Assembly: GCA_934668285.1 (NCBI GenBank)
Contig: CAKUNB010000121.1
Location: 1 to 5,368 of the forward strand
From: an uncultured Oscillospiraceae bacterium
Lineage (GTDB): Bacteria > Bacillota > Clostridia > Oscillospirales > Oscillospiraceae
Length of the DNA stretch: 5,368 nucleotides
Reading direction: 5' to 3'
A program made the position numbers and the translations under genes. The notes beneath the pieces were generated by a model. The model was not told the origin of the DNA and searched no databases. It worked only from the letters and a program-made list of their open reading frames with translations. Below are positions 1 through 5,368 of this stretch, piece by piece. The stretch's first letter is position 1; each line of letters opens with the position of its first letter.

Positions 1-138
1 AACATCTATTCTACTTATAACATCAGCAAAAACTTCCACGGCGTGGCGCAGGCGAAGGCCGTTATCTTCTTCCTGCTGGTCGCCGTTCTGGCAATTATTC
101 AGCAAAAGGCGACTTCTCGGAAGGAGGTGCAGCAGTAA
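1..138 (+). CDS. ABC sugar transporter permease, first of pair (C-terminal fragment)
   Basis: This is an open frame from base 1 to a TAA at 136-138, giving the last 45 residues of a protein that starts upstream of the window. The fragment has a short polar stretch, a hydrophobic helix (about residues 20-33, AKAVIFFLLVAVLAII) and a basic end (QQKATSRKEVQQ). This layout is typical of the C-terminus of the MalF/UgpA-type permease of CUT1 carbohydrate ABC transporters, where the last membrane helix is followed by a short charged cytoplasmic tail. The identification relies mostly on context: the next gene, overlapping by one base, is a clear MalG-type partner, and these permeases are nearly always encoded in pairs. 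It would form half of the heterodimeric membrane channel. The substrate cannot be read from this fragment. Confidence 0.8.
   Translation, partial: NIYSTYNISKNFHGVAQAKAVIFFLLVAVLAIIQQKATSRKEVQQ
121..127 (+). promoter_or_regulatory. Shine-Dalgarno site for the second permease
   Basis: AAGGAGG lies 10 nt upstream of the ATG at 138 and is a near-perfect match to the anti-Shine-Dalgarno sequence. It sits inside the last codons of the upstream permease, where it encodes the Lys-Glu of the RKEV tail. Together with the TAATG overlap it fixes the start of the downstream gene and points to coupled translation of the two permeases. Confidence 0.85.
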
Positions 139-1007
139 TGCAGAACAGATCGAAGCTTAGAAAGCACCGCGAGTATTCTGCCGGAAGCACTGTTCTGACG
201 ATTGTGTTCACCCTGATCTGCTTGGTCTGGGTGATGCCAGTCATCGAGGTGCTGCTCAACTCCTTCAAGTCCAATAACGCCATCAACATGGAGCTCTTTG
301 CCCTGCCGAACAGCGAGACGTTCATGGGCATGGAGAACTACGCCACCGGCATGACCTTCGGCCAGTATCCCTTCCTCAAGTCCGCGCTGTACAGCCTTGT
401 GATTTCCGTGGTGTCCACGGTGCTGATCCTCCTGTGCTGCTCGATGGCGGCGTGGTATATTGTCCGCGTTCAGAGTTGGTTTGCCCGCGTGTTCTATTAT
501 CTCTGCCTGTTCTCCATGATTGTGCCCTTCCAGATGGTGATGTTCACCCTGACGAGCACGGCCAGAAAGCTCTCGCTTGATACGCCGTGGACCATTCCGG
601 TGATCTACCTCGGCTTCGGCGCGGGCCTTGCGATCTTCATGTTCTCGGGCTTTGTCAAGAGCCTGCCGCTGGAAATTGAAGAGGCTGCCGCCATCGATGG
701 CTGCGGCCCTGTGCGTACCTTCTTCTCCGTTGTGCTGCCGATGCTGCGGCCGAGCCTGATCTCTGTCGGCATTCTGGAGCTGATGTGGGTCTGGAACGAC
801 TATCTGCTGCCGTATCTGGTGCTTGACGTCACCGAGTACCGGACGCTGCCGATCCATGTGCAGTACCTCAAGGGCAGCTACGGCACCGTCGACCTCGGCG
901 CAACGATGGCGATCATTATGCTCAGCATCCTGCCGATCATTCTGGTCTACCTCTTCTGCCAAAAGTATATTATCAAGGGCGTTGCAGCCGGAGCGGTTAA
1001 GGGCTAA
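138..1007 (+). CDS. Carbohydrate ABC transporter permease, CUT1 MalG-type
   Basis: This 289-residue inner-membrane subunit of a binding-protein-dependent sugar importer has the usual family length. It shows about six hydrophobic segments, near residues 18-40, 80-108, 117-140, 151-172, 205-228 and 255-275. The EAA loop that docks on the ATPase is clear: E182-A-A-A-I-D-G188, then LP at 200-201. Other family hallmarks are WNDYLLPYLV (about 218-228) and the C-terminal KYIIKGVAAGAVKG, close to the usual ending of MalG-like proteins. The start at 138 is supported by a strong ribosome binding site and by overlap with the stop of the partner permease (TAATG). A LacI regulator follows after 3 nt, then malQ, suggesting an alpha-glucan oligosaccharide as substrate; that is inference from context. 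No ATPase is in view, and many CUT1 systems of Firmicutes use a shared MsmX/MsmK-type ATPase encoded elsewhere. Confidence 0.95.
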   Translation: MQNRSKLRKHREYSAGSTVLTIVFTLICLVWVMPVIEVLLNSFKSNNAINMELFALPNSETFMGMENYATGMTFGQYPFLKSALYSLVISVVSTVLILLCCSMAAWYIVRVQSWFARVFYYLCLFSMIVPFQMVMFTLTSTARKLSLDTPWTIPVIYLGFGAGLAIFMFSGFVKSLPLEIEEAAAIDGCGPVRTFFSVVLPMLRPSLISVGILELMWVWNDYLLPYLVLDVTEYRTLPIHVQYLKGSYGTVDLGATMAIIMLSILPIILVYLFCQKYIIKGVAAGAVKG

Positions 1008-1010
1008 GGC

Positions 1011-2030
1011 ATGACGGTCAAGGACCTTTCCCGCGAAACAGGCTACTCCGTTGGCACGATTTCCCGTGTGCTGAACAATCATCCCAGCGTCAGCGAGAAG
1101 GCGCGAAGGGAGATTACCGCTGCGATCGAGCGCTCCGGCTTCGAGCGCAACGAAAATGCCAAAAATCTCAAGCAGCAGAAAAACGAAGGCGTGCTCGTGC
1201 TGGTCAAGGGACGGAAAAACGAGCTGTTTGCCGCCATTATCGAGCGGCTGCAGCAGTTCTTTGACCGTACCAGCTACACCATGATGCTTGATTACTTCGA
1301 TGAAGGCGAGGACGAGGTTCGCCATGCGGCGCATCTGTGCCTCATCAAAAAGCCGCAGGGGCTGCTCTTTCTCGGCGGCAACTGCCTGAACTTCCGCGCC
1401 GCCTTCTCCAGAATCAATATCCCCGCCGTGCTGCTGACGGGCAACGCCGCCGCGCTGCCGTTTGCGAACCTCTCCAGCGTCTCTACCGACGACGCGGCCG
1501 CCGCCGATTGCGCGGTGTCGTATCTGATTGAGCAGGGGCATCGGGAGATTGCCGTCATCGGCGGCGATCCGGACATTTCCGACACGTCGCGCATGCGTCT
1601 TGCCGGCTGCCTGCGGGCTATGCAGCGCAGCGGCATCGACGGGCCGGTGGCGCGGGAGGCCAATCTGTATTCCTACGAGGGCGGCTACTGCACCACGCGG
1701 CGGATTCTTGCCTCGGGCGTTTCCTTTACGGCGCTGTTTGCCATGGCGGACGTCATGGCCGTCGGCGCGATTCGGGCGCTGCGGGACGCTGGCTACCGCG
1801 TGCCGGAGGACGTTTCGGTCTGCGGCTTCGACGGCCTGCCGCTGAGCGACTTCTATCTGCCGCAGCTTACCACCGTCCGGCAGGCGGCGGACGAAATTGC
1901 CGACCACGGCGCGCGCCTTTTGCTTGACAGCATCGAGCAGACCGGCACGGCGCGGCGGCATGAAACCATTCCCTTTTCCCTTGCAAAACGCGAAAGCGTC
2001 CGGACGCTCCGGACAAATACTTCAGAATAG
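1011..2030 (+). CDS. LacI-family transcriptional regulator
   Basis: This 339-residue protein has the standard LacI/GalR architecture and length. The N-terminal helix-turn-helix spans residues 1-22, with the recognition region SVGTISRVLN (13-22). A hinge helix lies around N47-K54, with Leu53 in the place of the leucine that inserts into the operator minor groove. From about residue 60 there is a periplasmic-binding-protein-like effector domain, with GLLFLGGN, VSTDD, YLIEQGHREIAVIGG, the conserved FAMADVMAVGAIRALRDAGY block, RVPEDVSVCGFDG, and a late LTTVRQ segment. The ATG at 1011 puts the HTH at its usual distance from the N-terminus; a modest Shine-Dalgarno (TTAAGGG, 997-1003) precedes it. 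The gene lies 3 nt after the permease and 15 nt before malQ, so it is probably co-transcribed and controls its own operon in response to an imported sugar. The name MalR would fit but cannot be proven here, and no operator is visible in the window. Confidence 0.95.
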   Translation: MTVKDLSRETGYSVGTISRVLNNHPSVSEKARREITAAIERSGFERNENAKNLKQQKNEGVLVLVKGRKNELFAAIIERLQQFFDRTSYTMMLDYFDEGEDEVRHAAHLCLIKKPQGLLFLGGNCLNFRAAFSRINIPAVLLTGNAAALPFANLSSVSTDDAAAADCAVSYLIEQGHREIAVIGGDPDISDTSRMRLAGCLRAMQRSGIDGPVAREANLYSYEGGYCTTRRILASGVSFTALFAMADVMAVGAIRALRDAGYRVPEDVSVCGFDGLPLSDFYLPQLTTVRQAADEIADHGARLLLDSIEQTGTARRHETIPFSLAKRESVRTLRTNTSE

Positions 2031-2045
2031 AAAGCGTGAATTCTC

Positions 2046-3518
2046 ATGAGAAGCTCCGGAATTTTGATGCACATTTCCTCGCTCCCTTCGCCCTACGGCA
2101 TCGGAACGCTCGGTAAGGCAGCGTATGAATTTGCTGATTTTTTGAAGGCGGCAGGGCAGCACTACTGGCAGCTTCTGCCCATCGGCCCGACCAGCTACGG
2201 CGACAGCCCCTATCAGTCGTTCAGCACCTGCGCGGGCAACCCCTATTTCATCGATCTTGACCTTCTGATCGCCGACGGTCTGCTCGAGCAGAGCGAGGTC
2301 GACGCAATCGACTGGGCGCAGCACAGCGAGCGCGTGGACTACGGCTTCCAGTTCTCCGTGCGGTTTGATCTGCTGTACAAGGCCTTCCTGCGCGGCCGCG
2401 ACCGCGATTTTGACGCAATCCGCCGCTTCCGCGAGGAAAATCCGTGGGTCGAAAACTACGCGCTGTATATGGCGCTCAAGCGCAGCAACGGCATGCGCTC
2501 GTGGGAATTCTGGCCGGAGGAGCTTCGCCTCCGCCACCCCGGCGCTGCGGAGACCTACGCCATCCACGTGGCCGACGACATCAATTTCTTTATCTACCTG
2601 CAGCTGCTGTTTTTCAAGCAGTGGAACGCGCTGCGCGACTACGTGCACGGACTGGGCATTGAGATCATCGGCGACCTGCCGATTTATGTGCCCTACGATT
2701 CGTGCGACGTCTGGGCAAATCCCGAGCTGTTCCAGCTCGAGCAGGGCACGCCGACCGGCGTTGCGGGCTGCCCGCCGGACTGCTTCTCCGAGGACGGCCA
2801 GCTCTGGGGCAACCCGCTGTACGACTGGGACAGGATGCAGCAGGACGGCTTTGCGTGGTGGATGGAGCGCATCCGCGCCGCTTCGCGCCTGTTCGACGTG
2901 ATCCGCATCGACCATTTCCGCGGGCTGGAAAGCTATTGGGCAGTTCCCTATGGCGACACGACCGCCAGAAACGGCCGCTGGGTCAAGGGGCCGGATCATG
3001 CGTTTATCAACCGGCTGCATGAGGTGTTTCCCGACCTGCGGCTGATTGCGGAGGATCTTGGCTTCCTGACGGAGGACGTGATTCGCCTGCAGCATGACTC
3101 GGGCTACCCCGGCATGAAGGTGCTGGAATTTGCCTTCGATCCGCGCGAACCGAGCAATTATCTGCCGCACCGCTATCCGACGAACTGCATCTGCTACAGC
3201 GGTACGCATGACAATGAGACGCTGGCCCAGTGGGTGGACGGCGCGGACGATGTGGTACGCGCCTACGCGGCGGAATACCTCGGCACGACGACCGACGCGC
3301 TCTGCGAGGGCATCCTGCGGGCGGGTATGGCGAGCGTGGCGGATACCTTCATCGCGCAGATGCAGGACTATCTCGGCCTCGGCGCGTCGGCGCGCATGAA
3401 CACGCCCGGCACCCTCAGCACCGCCAACTGGAGCTGGCGCATGGAGAAGGATGCGATCACACGCGAGCTTACCGCAAAGATCCACCGCATGACGCAGCTC
3501 TACGAACGCGAGCCGTAA
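2046..3518 (+). CDS. malQ: 4-alpha-glucanotransferase (amylomaltase, GH77)
   Basis: This 490-residue cytoplasmic enzyme transfers alpha-1,4-glucan segments between maltodextrins and releases glucose; the length matches bacterial GH77 enzymes. The N-terminus has the family start RSSGILMHISSLPSPYGIG, then WQLLPIGPTSYGDSPYQSFS (41-60). The catalytic set is complete: nucleophile D289 in VIRIDHFRG, acid/base E336 in LIAEDLG and D389 in SGTHDNET. By family knowledge these match Asp293, Glu340 and Asp395 of the Thermus enzyme. The substrate-loop motif VAGCPPDCFS (239-248) and QLWGNPLYDW are also present. The start at 2046 gives the canonical N-terminus, although its ribosome binding site is weak (GTGA at 2036-2039, 6 nt away), so translation may be coupled to the LacI gene ending 15 nt upstream. 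It is the last gene of the operon, followed by a strong terminator, and gives the best clue that the transporter handles maltose or maltodextrins. Confidence 0.97.
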   Translation: MRSSGILMHISSLPSPYGIGTLGKAAYEFADFLKAAGQHYWQLLPIGPTSYGDSPYQSFSTCAGNPYFIDLDLLIADGLLEQSEVDAIDWAQHSERVDYGFQFSVRFDLLYKAFLRGRDRDFDAIRRFREENPWVENYALYMALKRSNGMRSWEFWPEELRLRHPGAAETYAIHVADDINFFIYLQLLFFKQWNALRDYVHGLGIEIIGDLPIYVPYDSCDVWANPELFQLEQGTPTGVAGCPPDCFSEDGQLWGNPLYDWDRMQQDGFAWWMERIRAASRLFDVIRIDHFRGLESYWAVPYGDTTARNGRWVKGPDHAFINRLHEVFPDLRLIAEDLGFLTEDVIRLQHDSGYPGMKVLEFAFDPREPSNYLPHRYPTNCICYSGTHDNETLAQWVDGADDVVRAYAAEYLGTTTDALCEGILRAGMASVADTFIAQMQDYLGLGASARMNTPGTLSTANWSWRMEKDAITRELTAKIHRMTQLYEREP

Positions 3519-3528
3519 CAGAACAAAC

Positions 3529-3571
3529 AAACCGCCCCGCGCAGCCCAAAAGGCCGCGCAGGGCGGTTTTT
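3529..3571 (+). terminator. Rho-independent terminator after malQ, possibly bidirectional
   Basis: An outer stem pairs 3529-3537 (AAACCGCCC with its flanking A) with 3561-3569 (GGGCGGTTT). It continues inward, after single mismatches, through GCGC/GCGC and GCC/GGC to a small A-rich loop, and a run of five T (3567-3571) follows. It begins 11 nt after the malQ stop. On the minus strand the same stem is followed by TTTGTTTGTT, so it could also stop transcription arriving from the convergent yfhO gene. Confidence 0.9.
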
Positions 3572-3581
3572 GCGTTGATGC

Positions 3582-3634
3582 AGAAAGTATCGAAAATCAT
3601 TCGTAGGGCGGGGTGCCCCCACCCCGCCGCGTGT
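3582..3634. repeat. Tandem hairpin repeat, copy 1
   Basis: This 53-nt unit begins AGAAAGTATC, has ATCATTCGTAG just before the hairpin, and then a perfect 9-bp stem: GGCGGGGTG (3607-3615), loop CCCC, CACCCCGCC (3620-3628). It ends CCGCGTGT and is directly followed by a second copy with the same plan. No T-run follows the stem on the plus strand, so it is not a standard terminator. From memory, similar CGTAGGG-plus-palindrome elements are scattered between genes in GC-rich gut Clostridia; this recollection was not checked here. Confidence 0.8.
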
Positions 3635-3684
3635 AGGAAGTATCATTTCATGCGTAGGGGCCGATGCCCACATCGGCCCGTTGC
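3635..3684. repeat. Tandem hairpin repeat, copy 2
   Basis: This unit of about 50 nt begins AGGAAGTATC, has TTTCATGCGTAG before the hairpin, and then a perfect 9-bp stem: GGGCCGATG (3658-3666), loop CCCA, CATCGGCCC (3671-3679), followed by CGTTGC. It matches copy 1 outside the stem with a 2-nt deletion in the spacer and a 1-nt deletion near the end. Within the stem, four of nine base pairs differ from copy 1 and all four are compensated. Stem length and loop length are unchanged. The next bases, AGGCAG at 3685, resemble the start of a degenerate third copy. Confidence 0.8.
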
Positions 3685-3695
3685 AGGCAGATTTA

Positions 3696-3723
3696 GTGAA
3701 TCGTGAATGGTGAATAGTGAATA
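3696..3723. repeat. Four 7-nt tandem repeats, GTGAATN
   Basis: There are four perfectly spaced heptamers: GTGAATC, GTGAATG, GTGAATA, GTGAATA. Only the seventh base varies. The run ends in AATGGTGGTGTGCC, which leads into the next hairpin. It is non-coding and AT-richer than its surroundings. It could be a slippage-generated microsatellite, a part of a compound intergenic repeat, or iterated protein-binding sites; the sequence alone does not decide. Confidence 0.85.
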
Positions 3724-3730
3724 ATGGTGG

Positions 3731-3746
3731 TGTGCCTTACGGCACA
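3731..3746. repeat. Small inverted repeat, TGTGCC-TTAC-GGCACA
   Basis: A perfect 6-bp stem (3731-3736 with 3741-3746) encloses a TTAC loop and directly follows the heptamer repeats. An A/T-rich stretch (AATTAAAAAT) comes next. On the plus strand no T-run follows, so plus-strand termination is unlikely. It probably belongs to the same compound repeat region. Confidence 0.55.
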
Positions 3747-3768
3747 AATTAAAAATCCGCTGCGGCGG
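3747..3768 (-). terminator. Weak candidate terminator for the minus-strand yfhO gene
   Basis: Read on the minus strand, CCGC-CGCA-GCGG (plus 3757-3768) forms a 4-bp GC stem followed by ATTTTTAATTT. It lies 57 nt past the yfhO stop. The stem is short, so this is only a candidate; the larger structure at 3529-3571 is the stronger stop for both directions. Confidence 0.3.
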
Positions 3769-3824
3769 GGACGAGGGACTCCTTCAGTCATGGCCTGCGG
3801 CGCGGGGAAGGGACGCTGATTGCT
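3769..3824. other. Remaining intergenic stretch without a recognised feature
   Basis: This GC-rich sequence contains ACTCCTTCAGTCATGGCC and a possible 5-bp CCTTC/GAAGG pairing (3781-3785 with 3807-3811). The CTCCTTCAGTCA part resembles, from memory, a piece of another intergenic palindromic repeat of gut Clostridia, but here it would be degenerate and incomplete. No gene or convincing structure is visible. Confidence 0.35.
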
Positions 3825-5368
3825 TTACGTCGGCTTTTCTTCCTCTGAAGGCTCGGGAGGTGTTGGACTGACCGGCGTCTCGGTTGCTTCGGCTTCCTTG
3901 GAAGGCTCCGGCGCTTCCTCCGGCGCTTTCTCCGGTGATTCTTCCATCACTTCTTCTTGGTTTTCTTCCCAGTCGGTACCCTTGAGATACTCTGTCAGGT
4001 CGGGGAGGTCGGCGGGGGGCATGGCGGCATAGTCTGTTTCCGGATCGAACAGCCCGAGCGCGTCGAGGTGCTCTTCCAGAACGAACGCGTCTGCCGTGTC
4101 CTTTTCCGTCTCCGGCTTGTTGGGGTCGGGCAGGAGGGTGAAGCCGCGCTTTCTGCGCAGCAGGAGCAGGAGCGCCAGCAGCGCAATGCCGCCGCAGGAG
4201 ATCAGCGCGCCGAGCTTCAGGCCGGGCGCGGTGAAGCGGAATTCCACGTCGTGCATGCCGGCGCTCAGCGGCAGCGCGATCACCGCGTCGGTGAGCTTGA
4301 CGTTTTCCGCCTTGGGGTCGTAGGTTGCGGCAATTTCGACGGGCTTGCCGTCGACATAGGCAGTCCAGCCTTTTTCATAGGGGATGGAGGTATACAGCAG
4401 GCCGTCCTGCTTGACCGCGACGGTGCCGCGGATGCGGGTGTCGCTGAACGCGGTCAGCACCAGCGGCTCGTCCCGCAGCAGGGCGATGCCCTCGTCGAGC
4501 GCCGCGTTGTTCTGCTGCGCGAATTCCAGCCGGAAGGTCGTGCCCTTGCCGGAGGCGATATCAAAGGTCAGGGCAAGCTTGTCGCCCGCCTTGAGGTCGC
4601 CGAGGCAGAACACCGTCCGCGCCGAGATATCCAGCGTTTGCTCCAGCTCGTCGTTGCGGTAGACCTTGACCTTGCGGGTCTTTGTCTCGGGCCGGTAGAG
4701 GCTAAAGGCGTACACGCCGTCGGCGGGAATGTCATATTCCAGCCGGAAGGTATTGTCCCCGCTGCCGTTGGCCGTCGAATAGCGATAGAGATCGACCTCG
4801 CTGCCCTCGACCGAGAGCGTGCAGCCCTCTGGTGCGTACAGGCCGTCAGCGCTGAGGTAGGTGTACAGCGGCGCGTCCAGACCGGTCGCCAGACGGAACA
4901 GCTCCGCCTGCTCGTGCAGCGGCTTGGTGCTGCTGTTATCCGCCACGAACTCGCCGAGCGCGGACTCAGTCATAAAGCCGAGCGACACATAGGCCTGATT
5001 GCGCAGCAGATTGACCTCGCCGGAGGCGAGCACCAGCTCGTTGTAGCTCCTGTTGCGGTGGCTGCCGGAGCGGTCGAGCAGGTATTTGATGTTCATCATC
5101 AGGTTGGCAAAGGGTGTGTTTTCGTAGTAGGCATAGCGGTTGCTGCCCGGCCACGAGGCCAGACCAAGCGAGCCGCTGAAGCGGTTAAAATTGACGTTCG
5201 TCGAGGAATTGAAGACGGTCACGCCGTGGTAGCCGTTGAGCGCGCCGTCGTTGAGCGTCTGCGTCTGCGTGGTCTCCGTGCGGTAGAACAGCTCGCTGTC
5301 ATTTTCGCGCAGGTAGGTCAGCAGCTGCTGCACGTCGTCGTTGTCCTGCGGATAGCCCGTGCGGGAGG
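3825..5368 (-). CDS. yfhO: YfhO-family membrane protein (C-terminal 513 residues, 5' end outside window)
   Basis: The frame stays open to the right edge, so the GTG at 5333 is internal rather than the start; about 350 N-terminal residues with most membrane helices should lie beyond the window. YfhO proteins are large polytopic GT-C-like proteins; the Bacillus subtilis member acts in lipoteichoic acid glycosylation with CsbB and GtcA. The part seen is the extracellular C-terminal domain. Family features are RFSGSLGL...PGSNRYAYYENTP, the NIKYLLDR motif (5070-5093), SIPYEKGWTAYVDGKPVE (about 4350-4390) and AGMHDVEFRFTAPG, leading into the last membrane helix (LGALISCGGIALLALLLLL, about 4158-4214) and a basic RRKR stop-transfer. 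A 106-residue cytoplasmic tail follows, whose last 49 residues contain 17 Glu and 10 Pro; this is longer than I would expect. The gene converges on malQ and has no evident functional link to the sugar operon. The exact substrate is unknown. Confidence 0.88.
   Translation of the reverse strand, partial: SRTGYPQDNDDVQQLLTYLRENDSELFYRTETTQTQTLNDGALNGYHGVTVFNSSTNVNFNRFSGSLGLASWPGSNRYAYYENTPFANLMMNIKYLLDRSGSHRNRSYNELVLASGEVNLLRNQAYVSLGFMTESALGEFVADNSSTKPLHEQAELFRLATGLDAPLYTYLSADGLYAPEGCTLSVEGSEVDLYRYSTANGSGDNTFRLEYDIPADGVYAFSLYRPETKTRKVKVYRNDELEQTLDISARTVFCLGDLKAGDKLALTFDIASGKGTTFRLEFAQQNNAALDEGIALLRDEPLVLTAFSDTRIRGTVAVKQDGLLYTSIPYEKGWTAYVDGKPVEIAATYDPKAENVKLTDAVIALPLSAGMHDVEFRFTAPGLKLGALISCGGIALLALLLLLRRKRGFTLLPDPNKPETEKDTADAFVLEEHLDALGLFDPETDYAAMPPADLPDLTEYLKGTDWEENQEEVMEESPEKAPEEAPEPSKEAEATETPVSPTPPEPSEEEKPT

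Noticed and set aside
99..1961. A 620-codon open frame on the minus strand, antisense to the second permease and the LacI gene
   Set aside because: It is codon-aligned with the two sense genes, which share one frame. Those genes almost never use TTA, CTA or TCA codons, so the antisense strand lacks stops. The translation is rich in Arg, His, Gln and Ala with no domain signal, while the sense proteins are clear family members.
2022..3530. A 502-codon open frame on the minus strand, antisense to malQ
   Set aside because: The cause is the same: codon-aligned shadow of a GC-biased gene. The sense frame has the complete GH77 active site, and the antisense frame starts inside the terminator region.
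3582..3684. CRISPR array
   Set aside because: There are only two units, they are contiguous without unique spacers, and the variable part is a self-complementary stem. No cas genes are visible.
3529..3684. tRNA or riboswitch in the intergenic gap
   Set aside because: The hairpins are isolated stems with 4-5 nt loops and lack cloverleaf arms, a T-loop or CCA. The region lies at the 3' ends of both genes, not in a leader.
3230..3706. Plus-strand open frame running from malQ into the hairpin repeats
   Set aside because: It is out of frame with malQ, crosses a strong terminator and two hairpins, and its translation is low-complexity Arg/Gly/Pro. It is not a gene.
3820..4032. Plus-strand open frame, Ser/Gly-rich, opposite the yfhO tail
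   Set aside because: It is the mirror of the Glu/Pro-rich tail codons, with no ribosome binding site and no family signal.
5331..5333. GTG as the start codon of the minus-strand gene
   Set aside because: The frame continues upstream with sensible residues (SRTGYPQDNDD) to the window edge, and YfhO proteins need several hundred more N-terminal residues. The true start is outside the window.

Overview
The window looks like a stretch of chromosome from a GC-rich Gram-positive gut-type Clostridia, probably Oscillospiraceae/Ruminococcaceae or a relative. This is inferred from gene content (a CUT1 sugar transporter followed by a LacI regulator and MalQ, and a YfhO-family membrane protein), from strong GC-ending codon preference, and from the style of the intergenic repeats. 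No ribosomal or other marker gene is present, so the assignment is tentative.

Positions 1-3518 are the downstream part of a plus-strand operon. It contains the last 45 codons of a first ABC sugar permease (MalF-type position), a complete second permease (MalG-type), a LacI-family repressor, and 4-alpha-glucanotransferase MalQ. Spacing is very tight: a 1-nt TAATG overlap, then 3 nt, then 15 nt. No promoter is visible between the genes, so they are probably co-transcribed from a promoter upstream of the window. The simplest model is alpha-glucan (maltose/maltodextrin) use. The permease pair, with an unseen binding protein and a shared ATPase, imports the oligosaccharide; MalQ reshuffles it in the cytoplasm; and the LacI protein senses the sugar or a product and controls the operon, including its own gene. 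The maltodextrin assignment rests mainly on MalQ.

Positions 3519-3824 are a non-coding gap of about 300 bases between convergent genes. It begins with a strong intrinsic terminator, which also has a T-rich tail on the minus strand. Two contiguous tandem copies of a roughly 50-nt hairpin element follow, with different but fully compensated stem sequences. After them come four copies of a 7-nt GTGAATN repeat, a TGTGCC/GGCACA hairpin, and a weak terminator-like structure facing the minus-strand gene. This looks like accumulated intergenic repeat elements.

Positions 3825-5368 are the C-terminal 513 residues of a minus-strand YfhO-family protein, whose N-terminal membrane part lies beyond the right edge. 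It shows the extracellular C-terminal domain, the last transmembrane helix, and a 106-residue cytoplasmic tail ending in a Glu/Pro-rich stretch.

I do not see a clearly new multi-gene system. The most distinctive signal is the tandem, covarying hairpin element at 3582-3684 and its repeat-rich surroundings.
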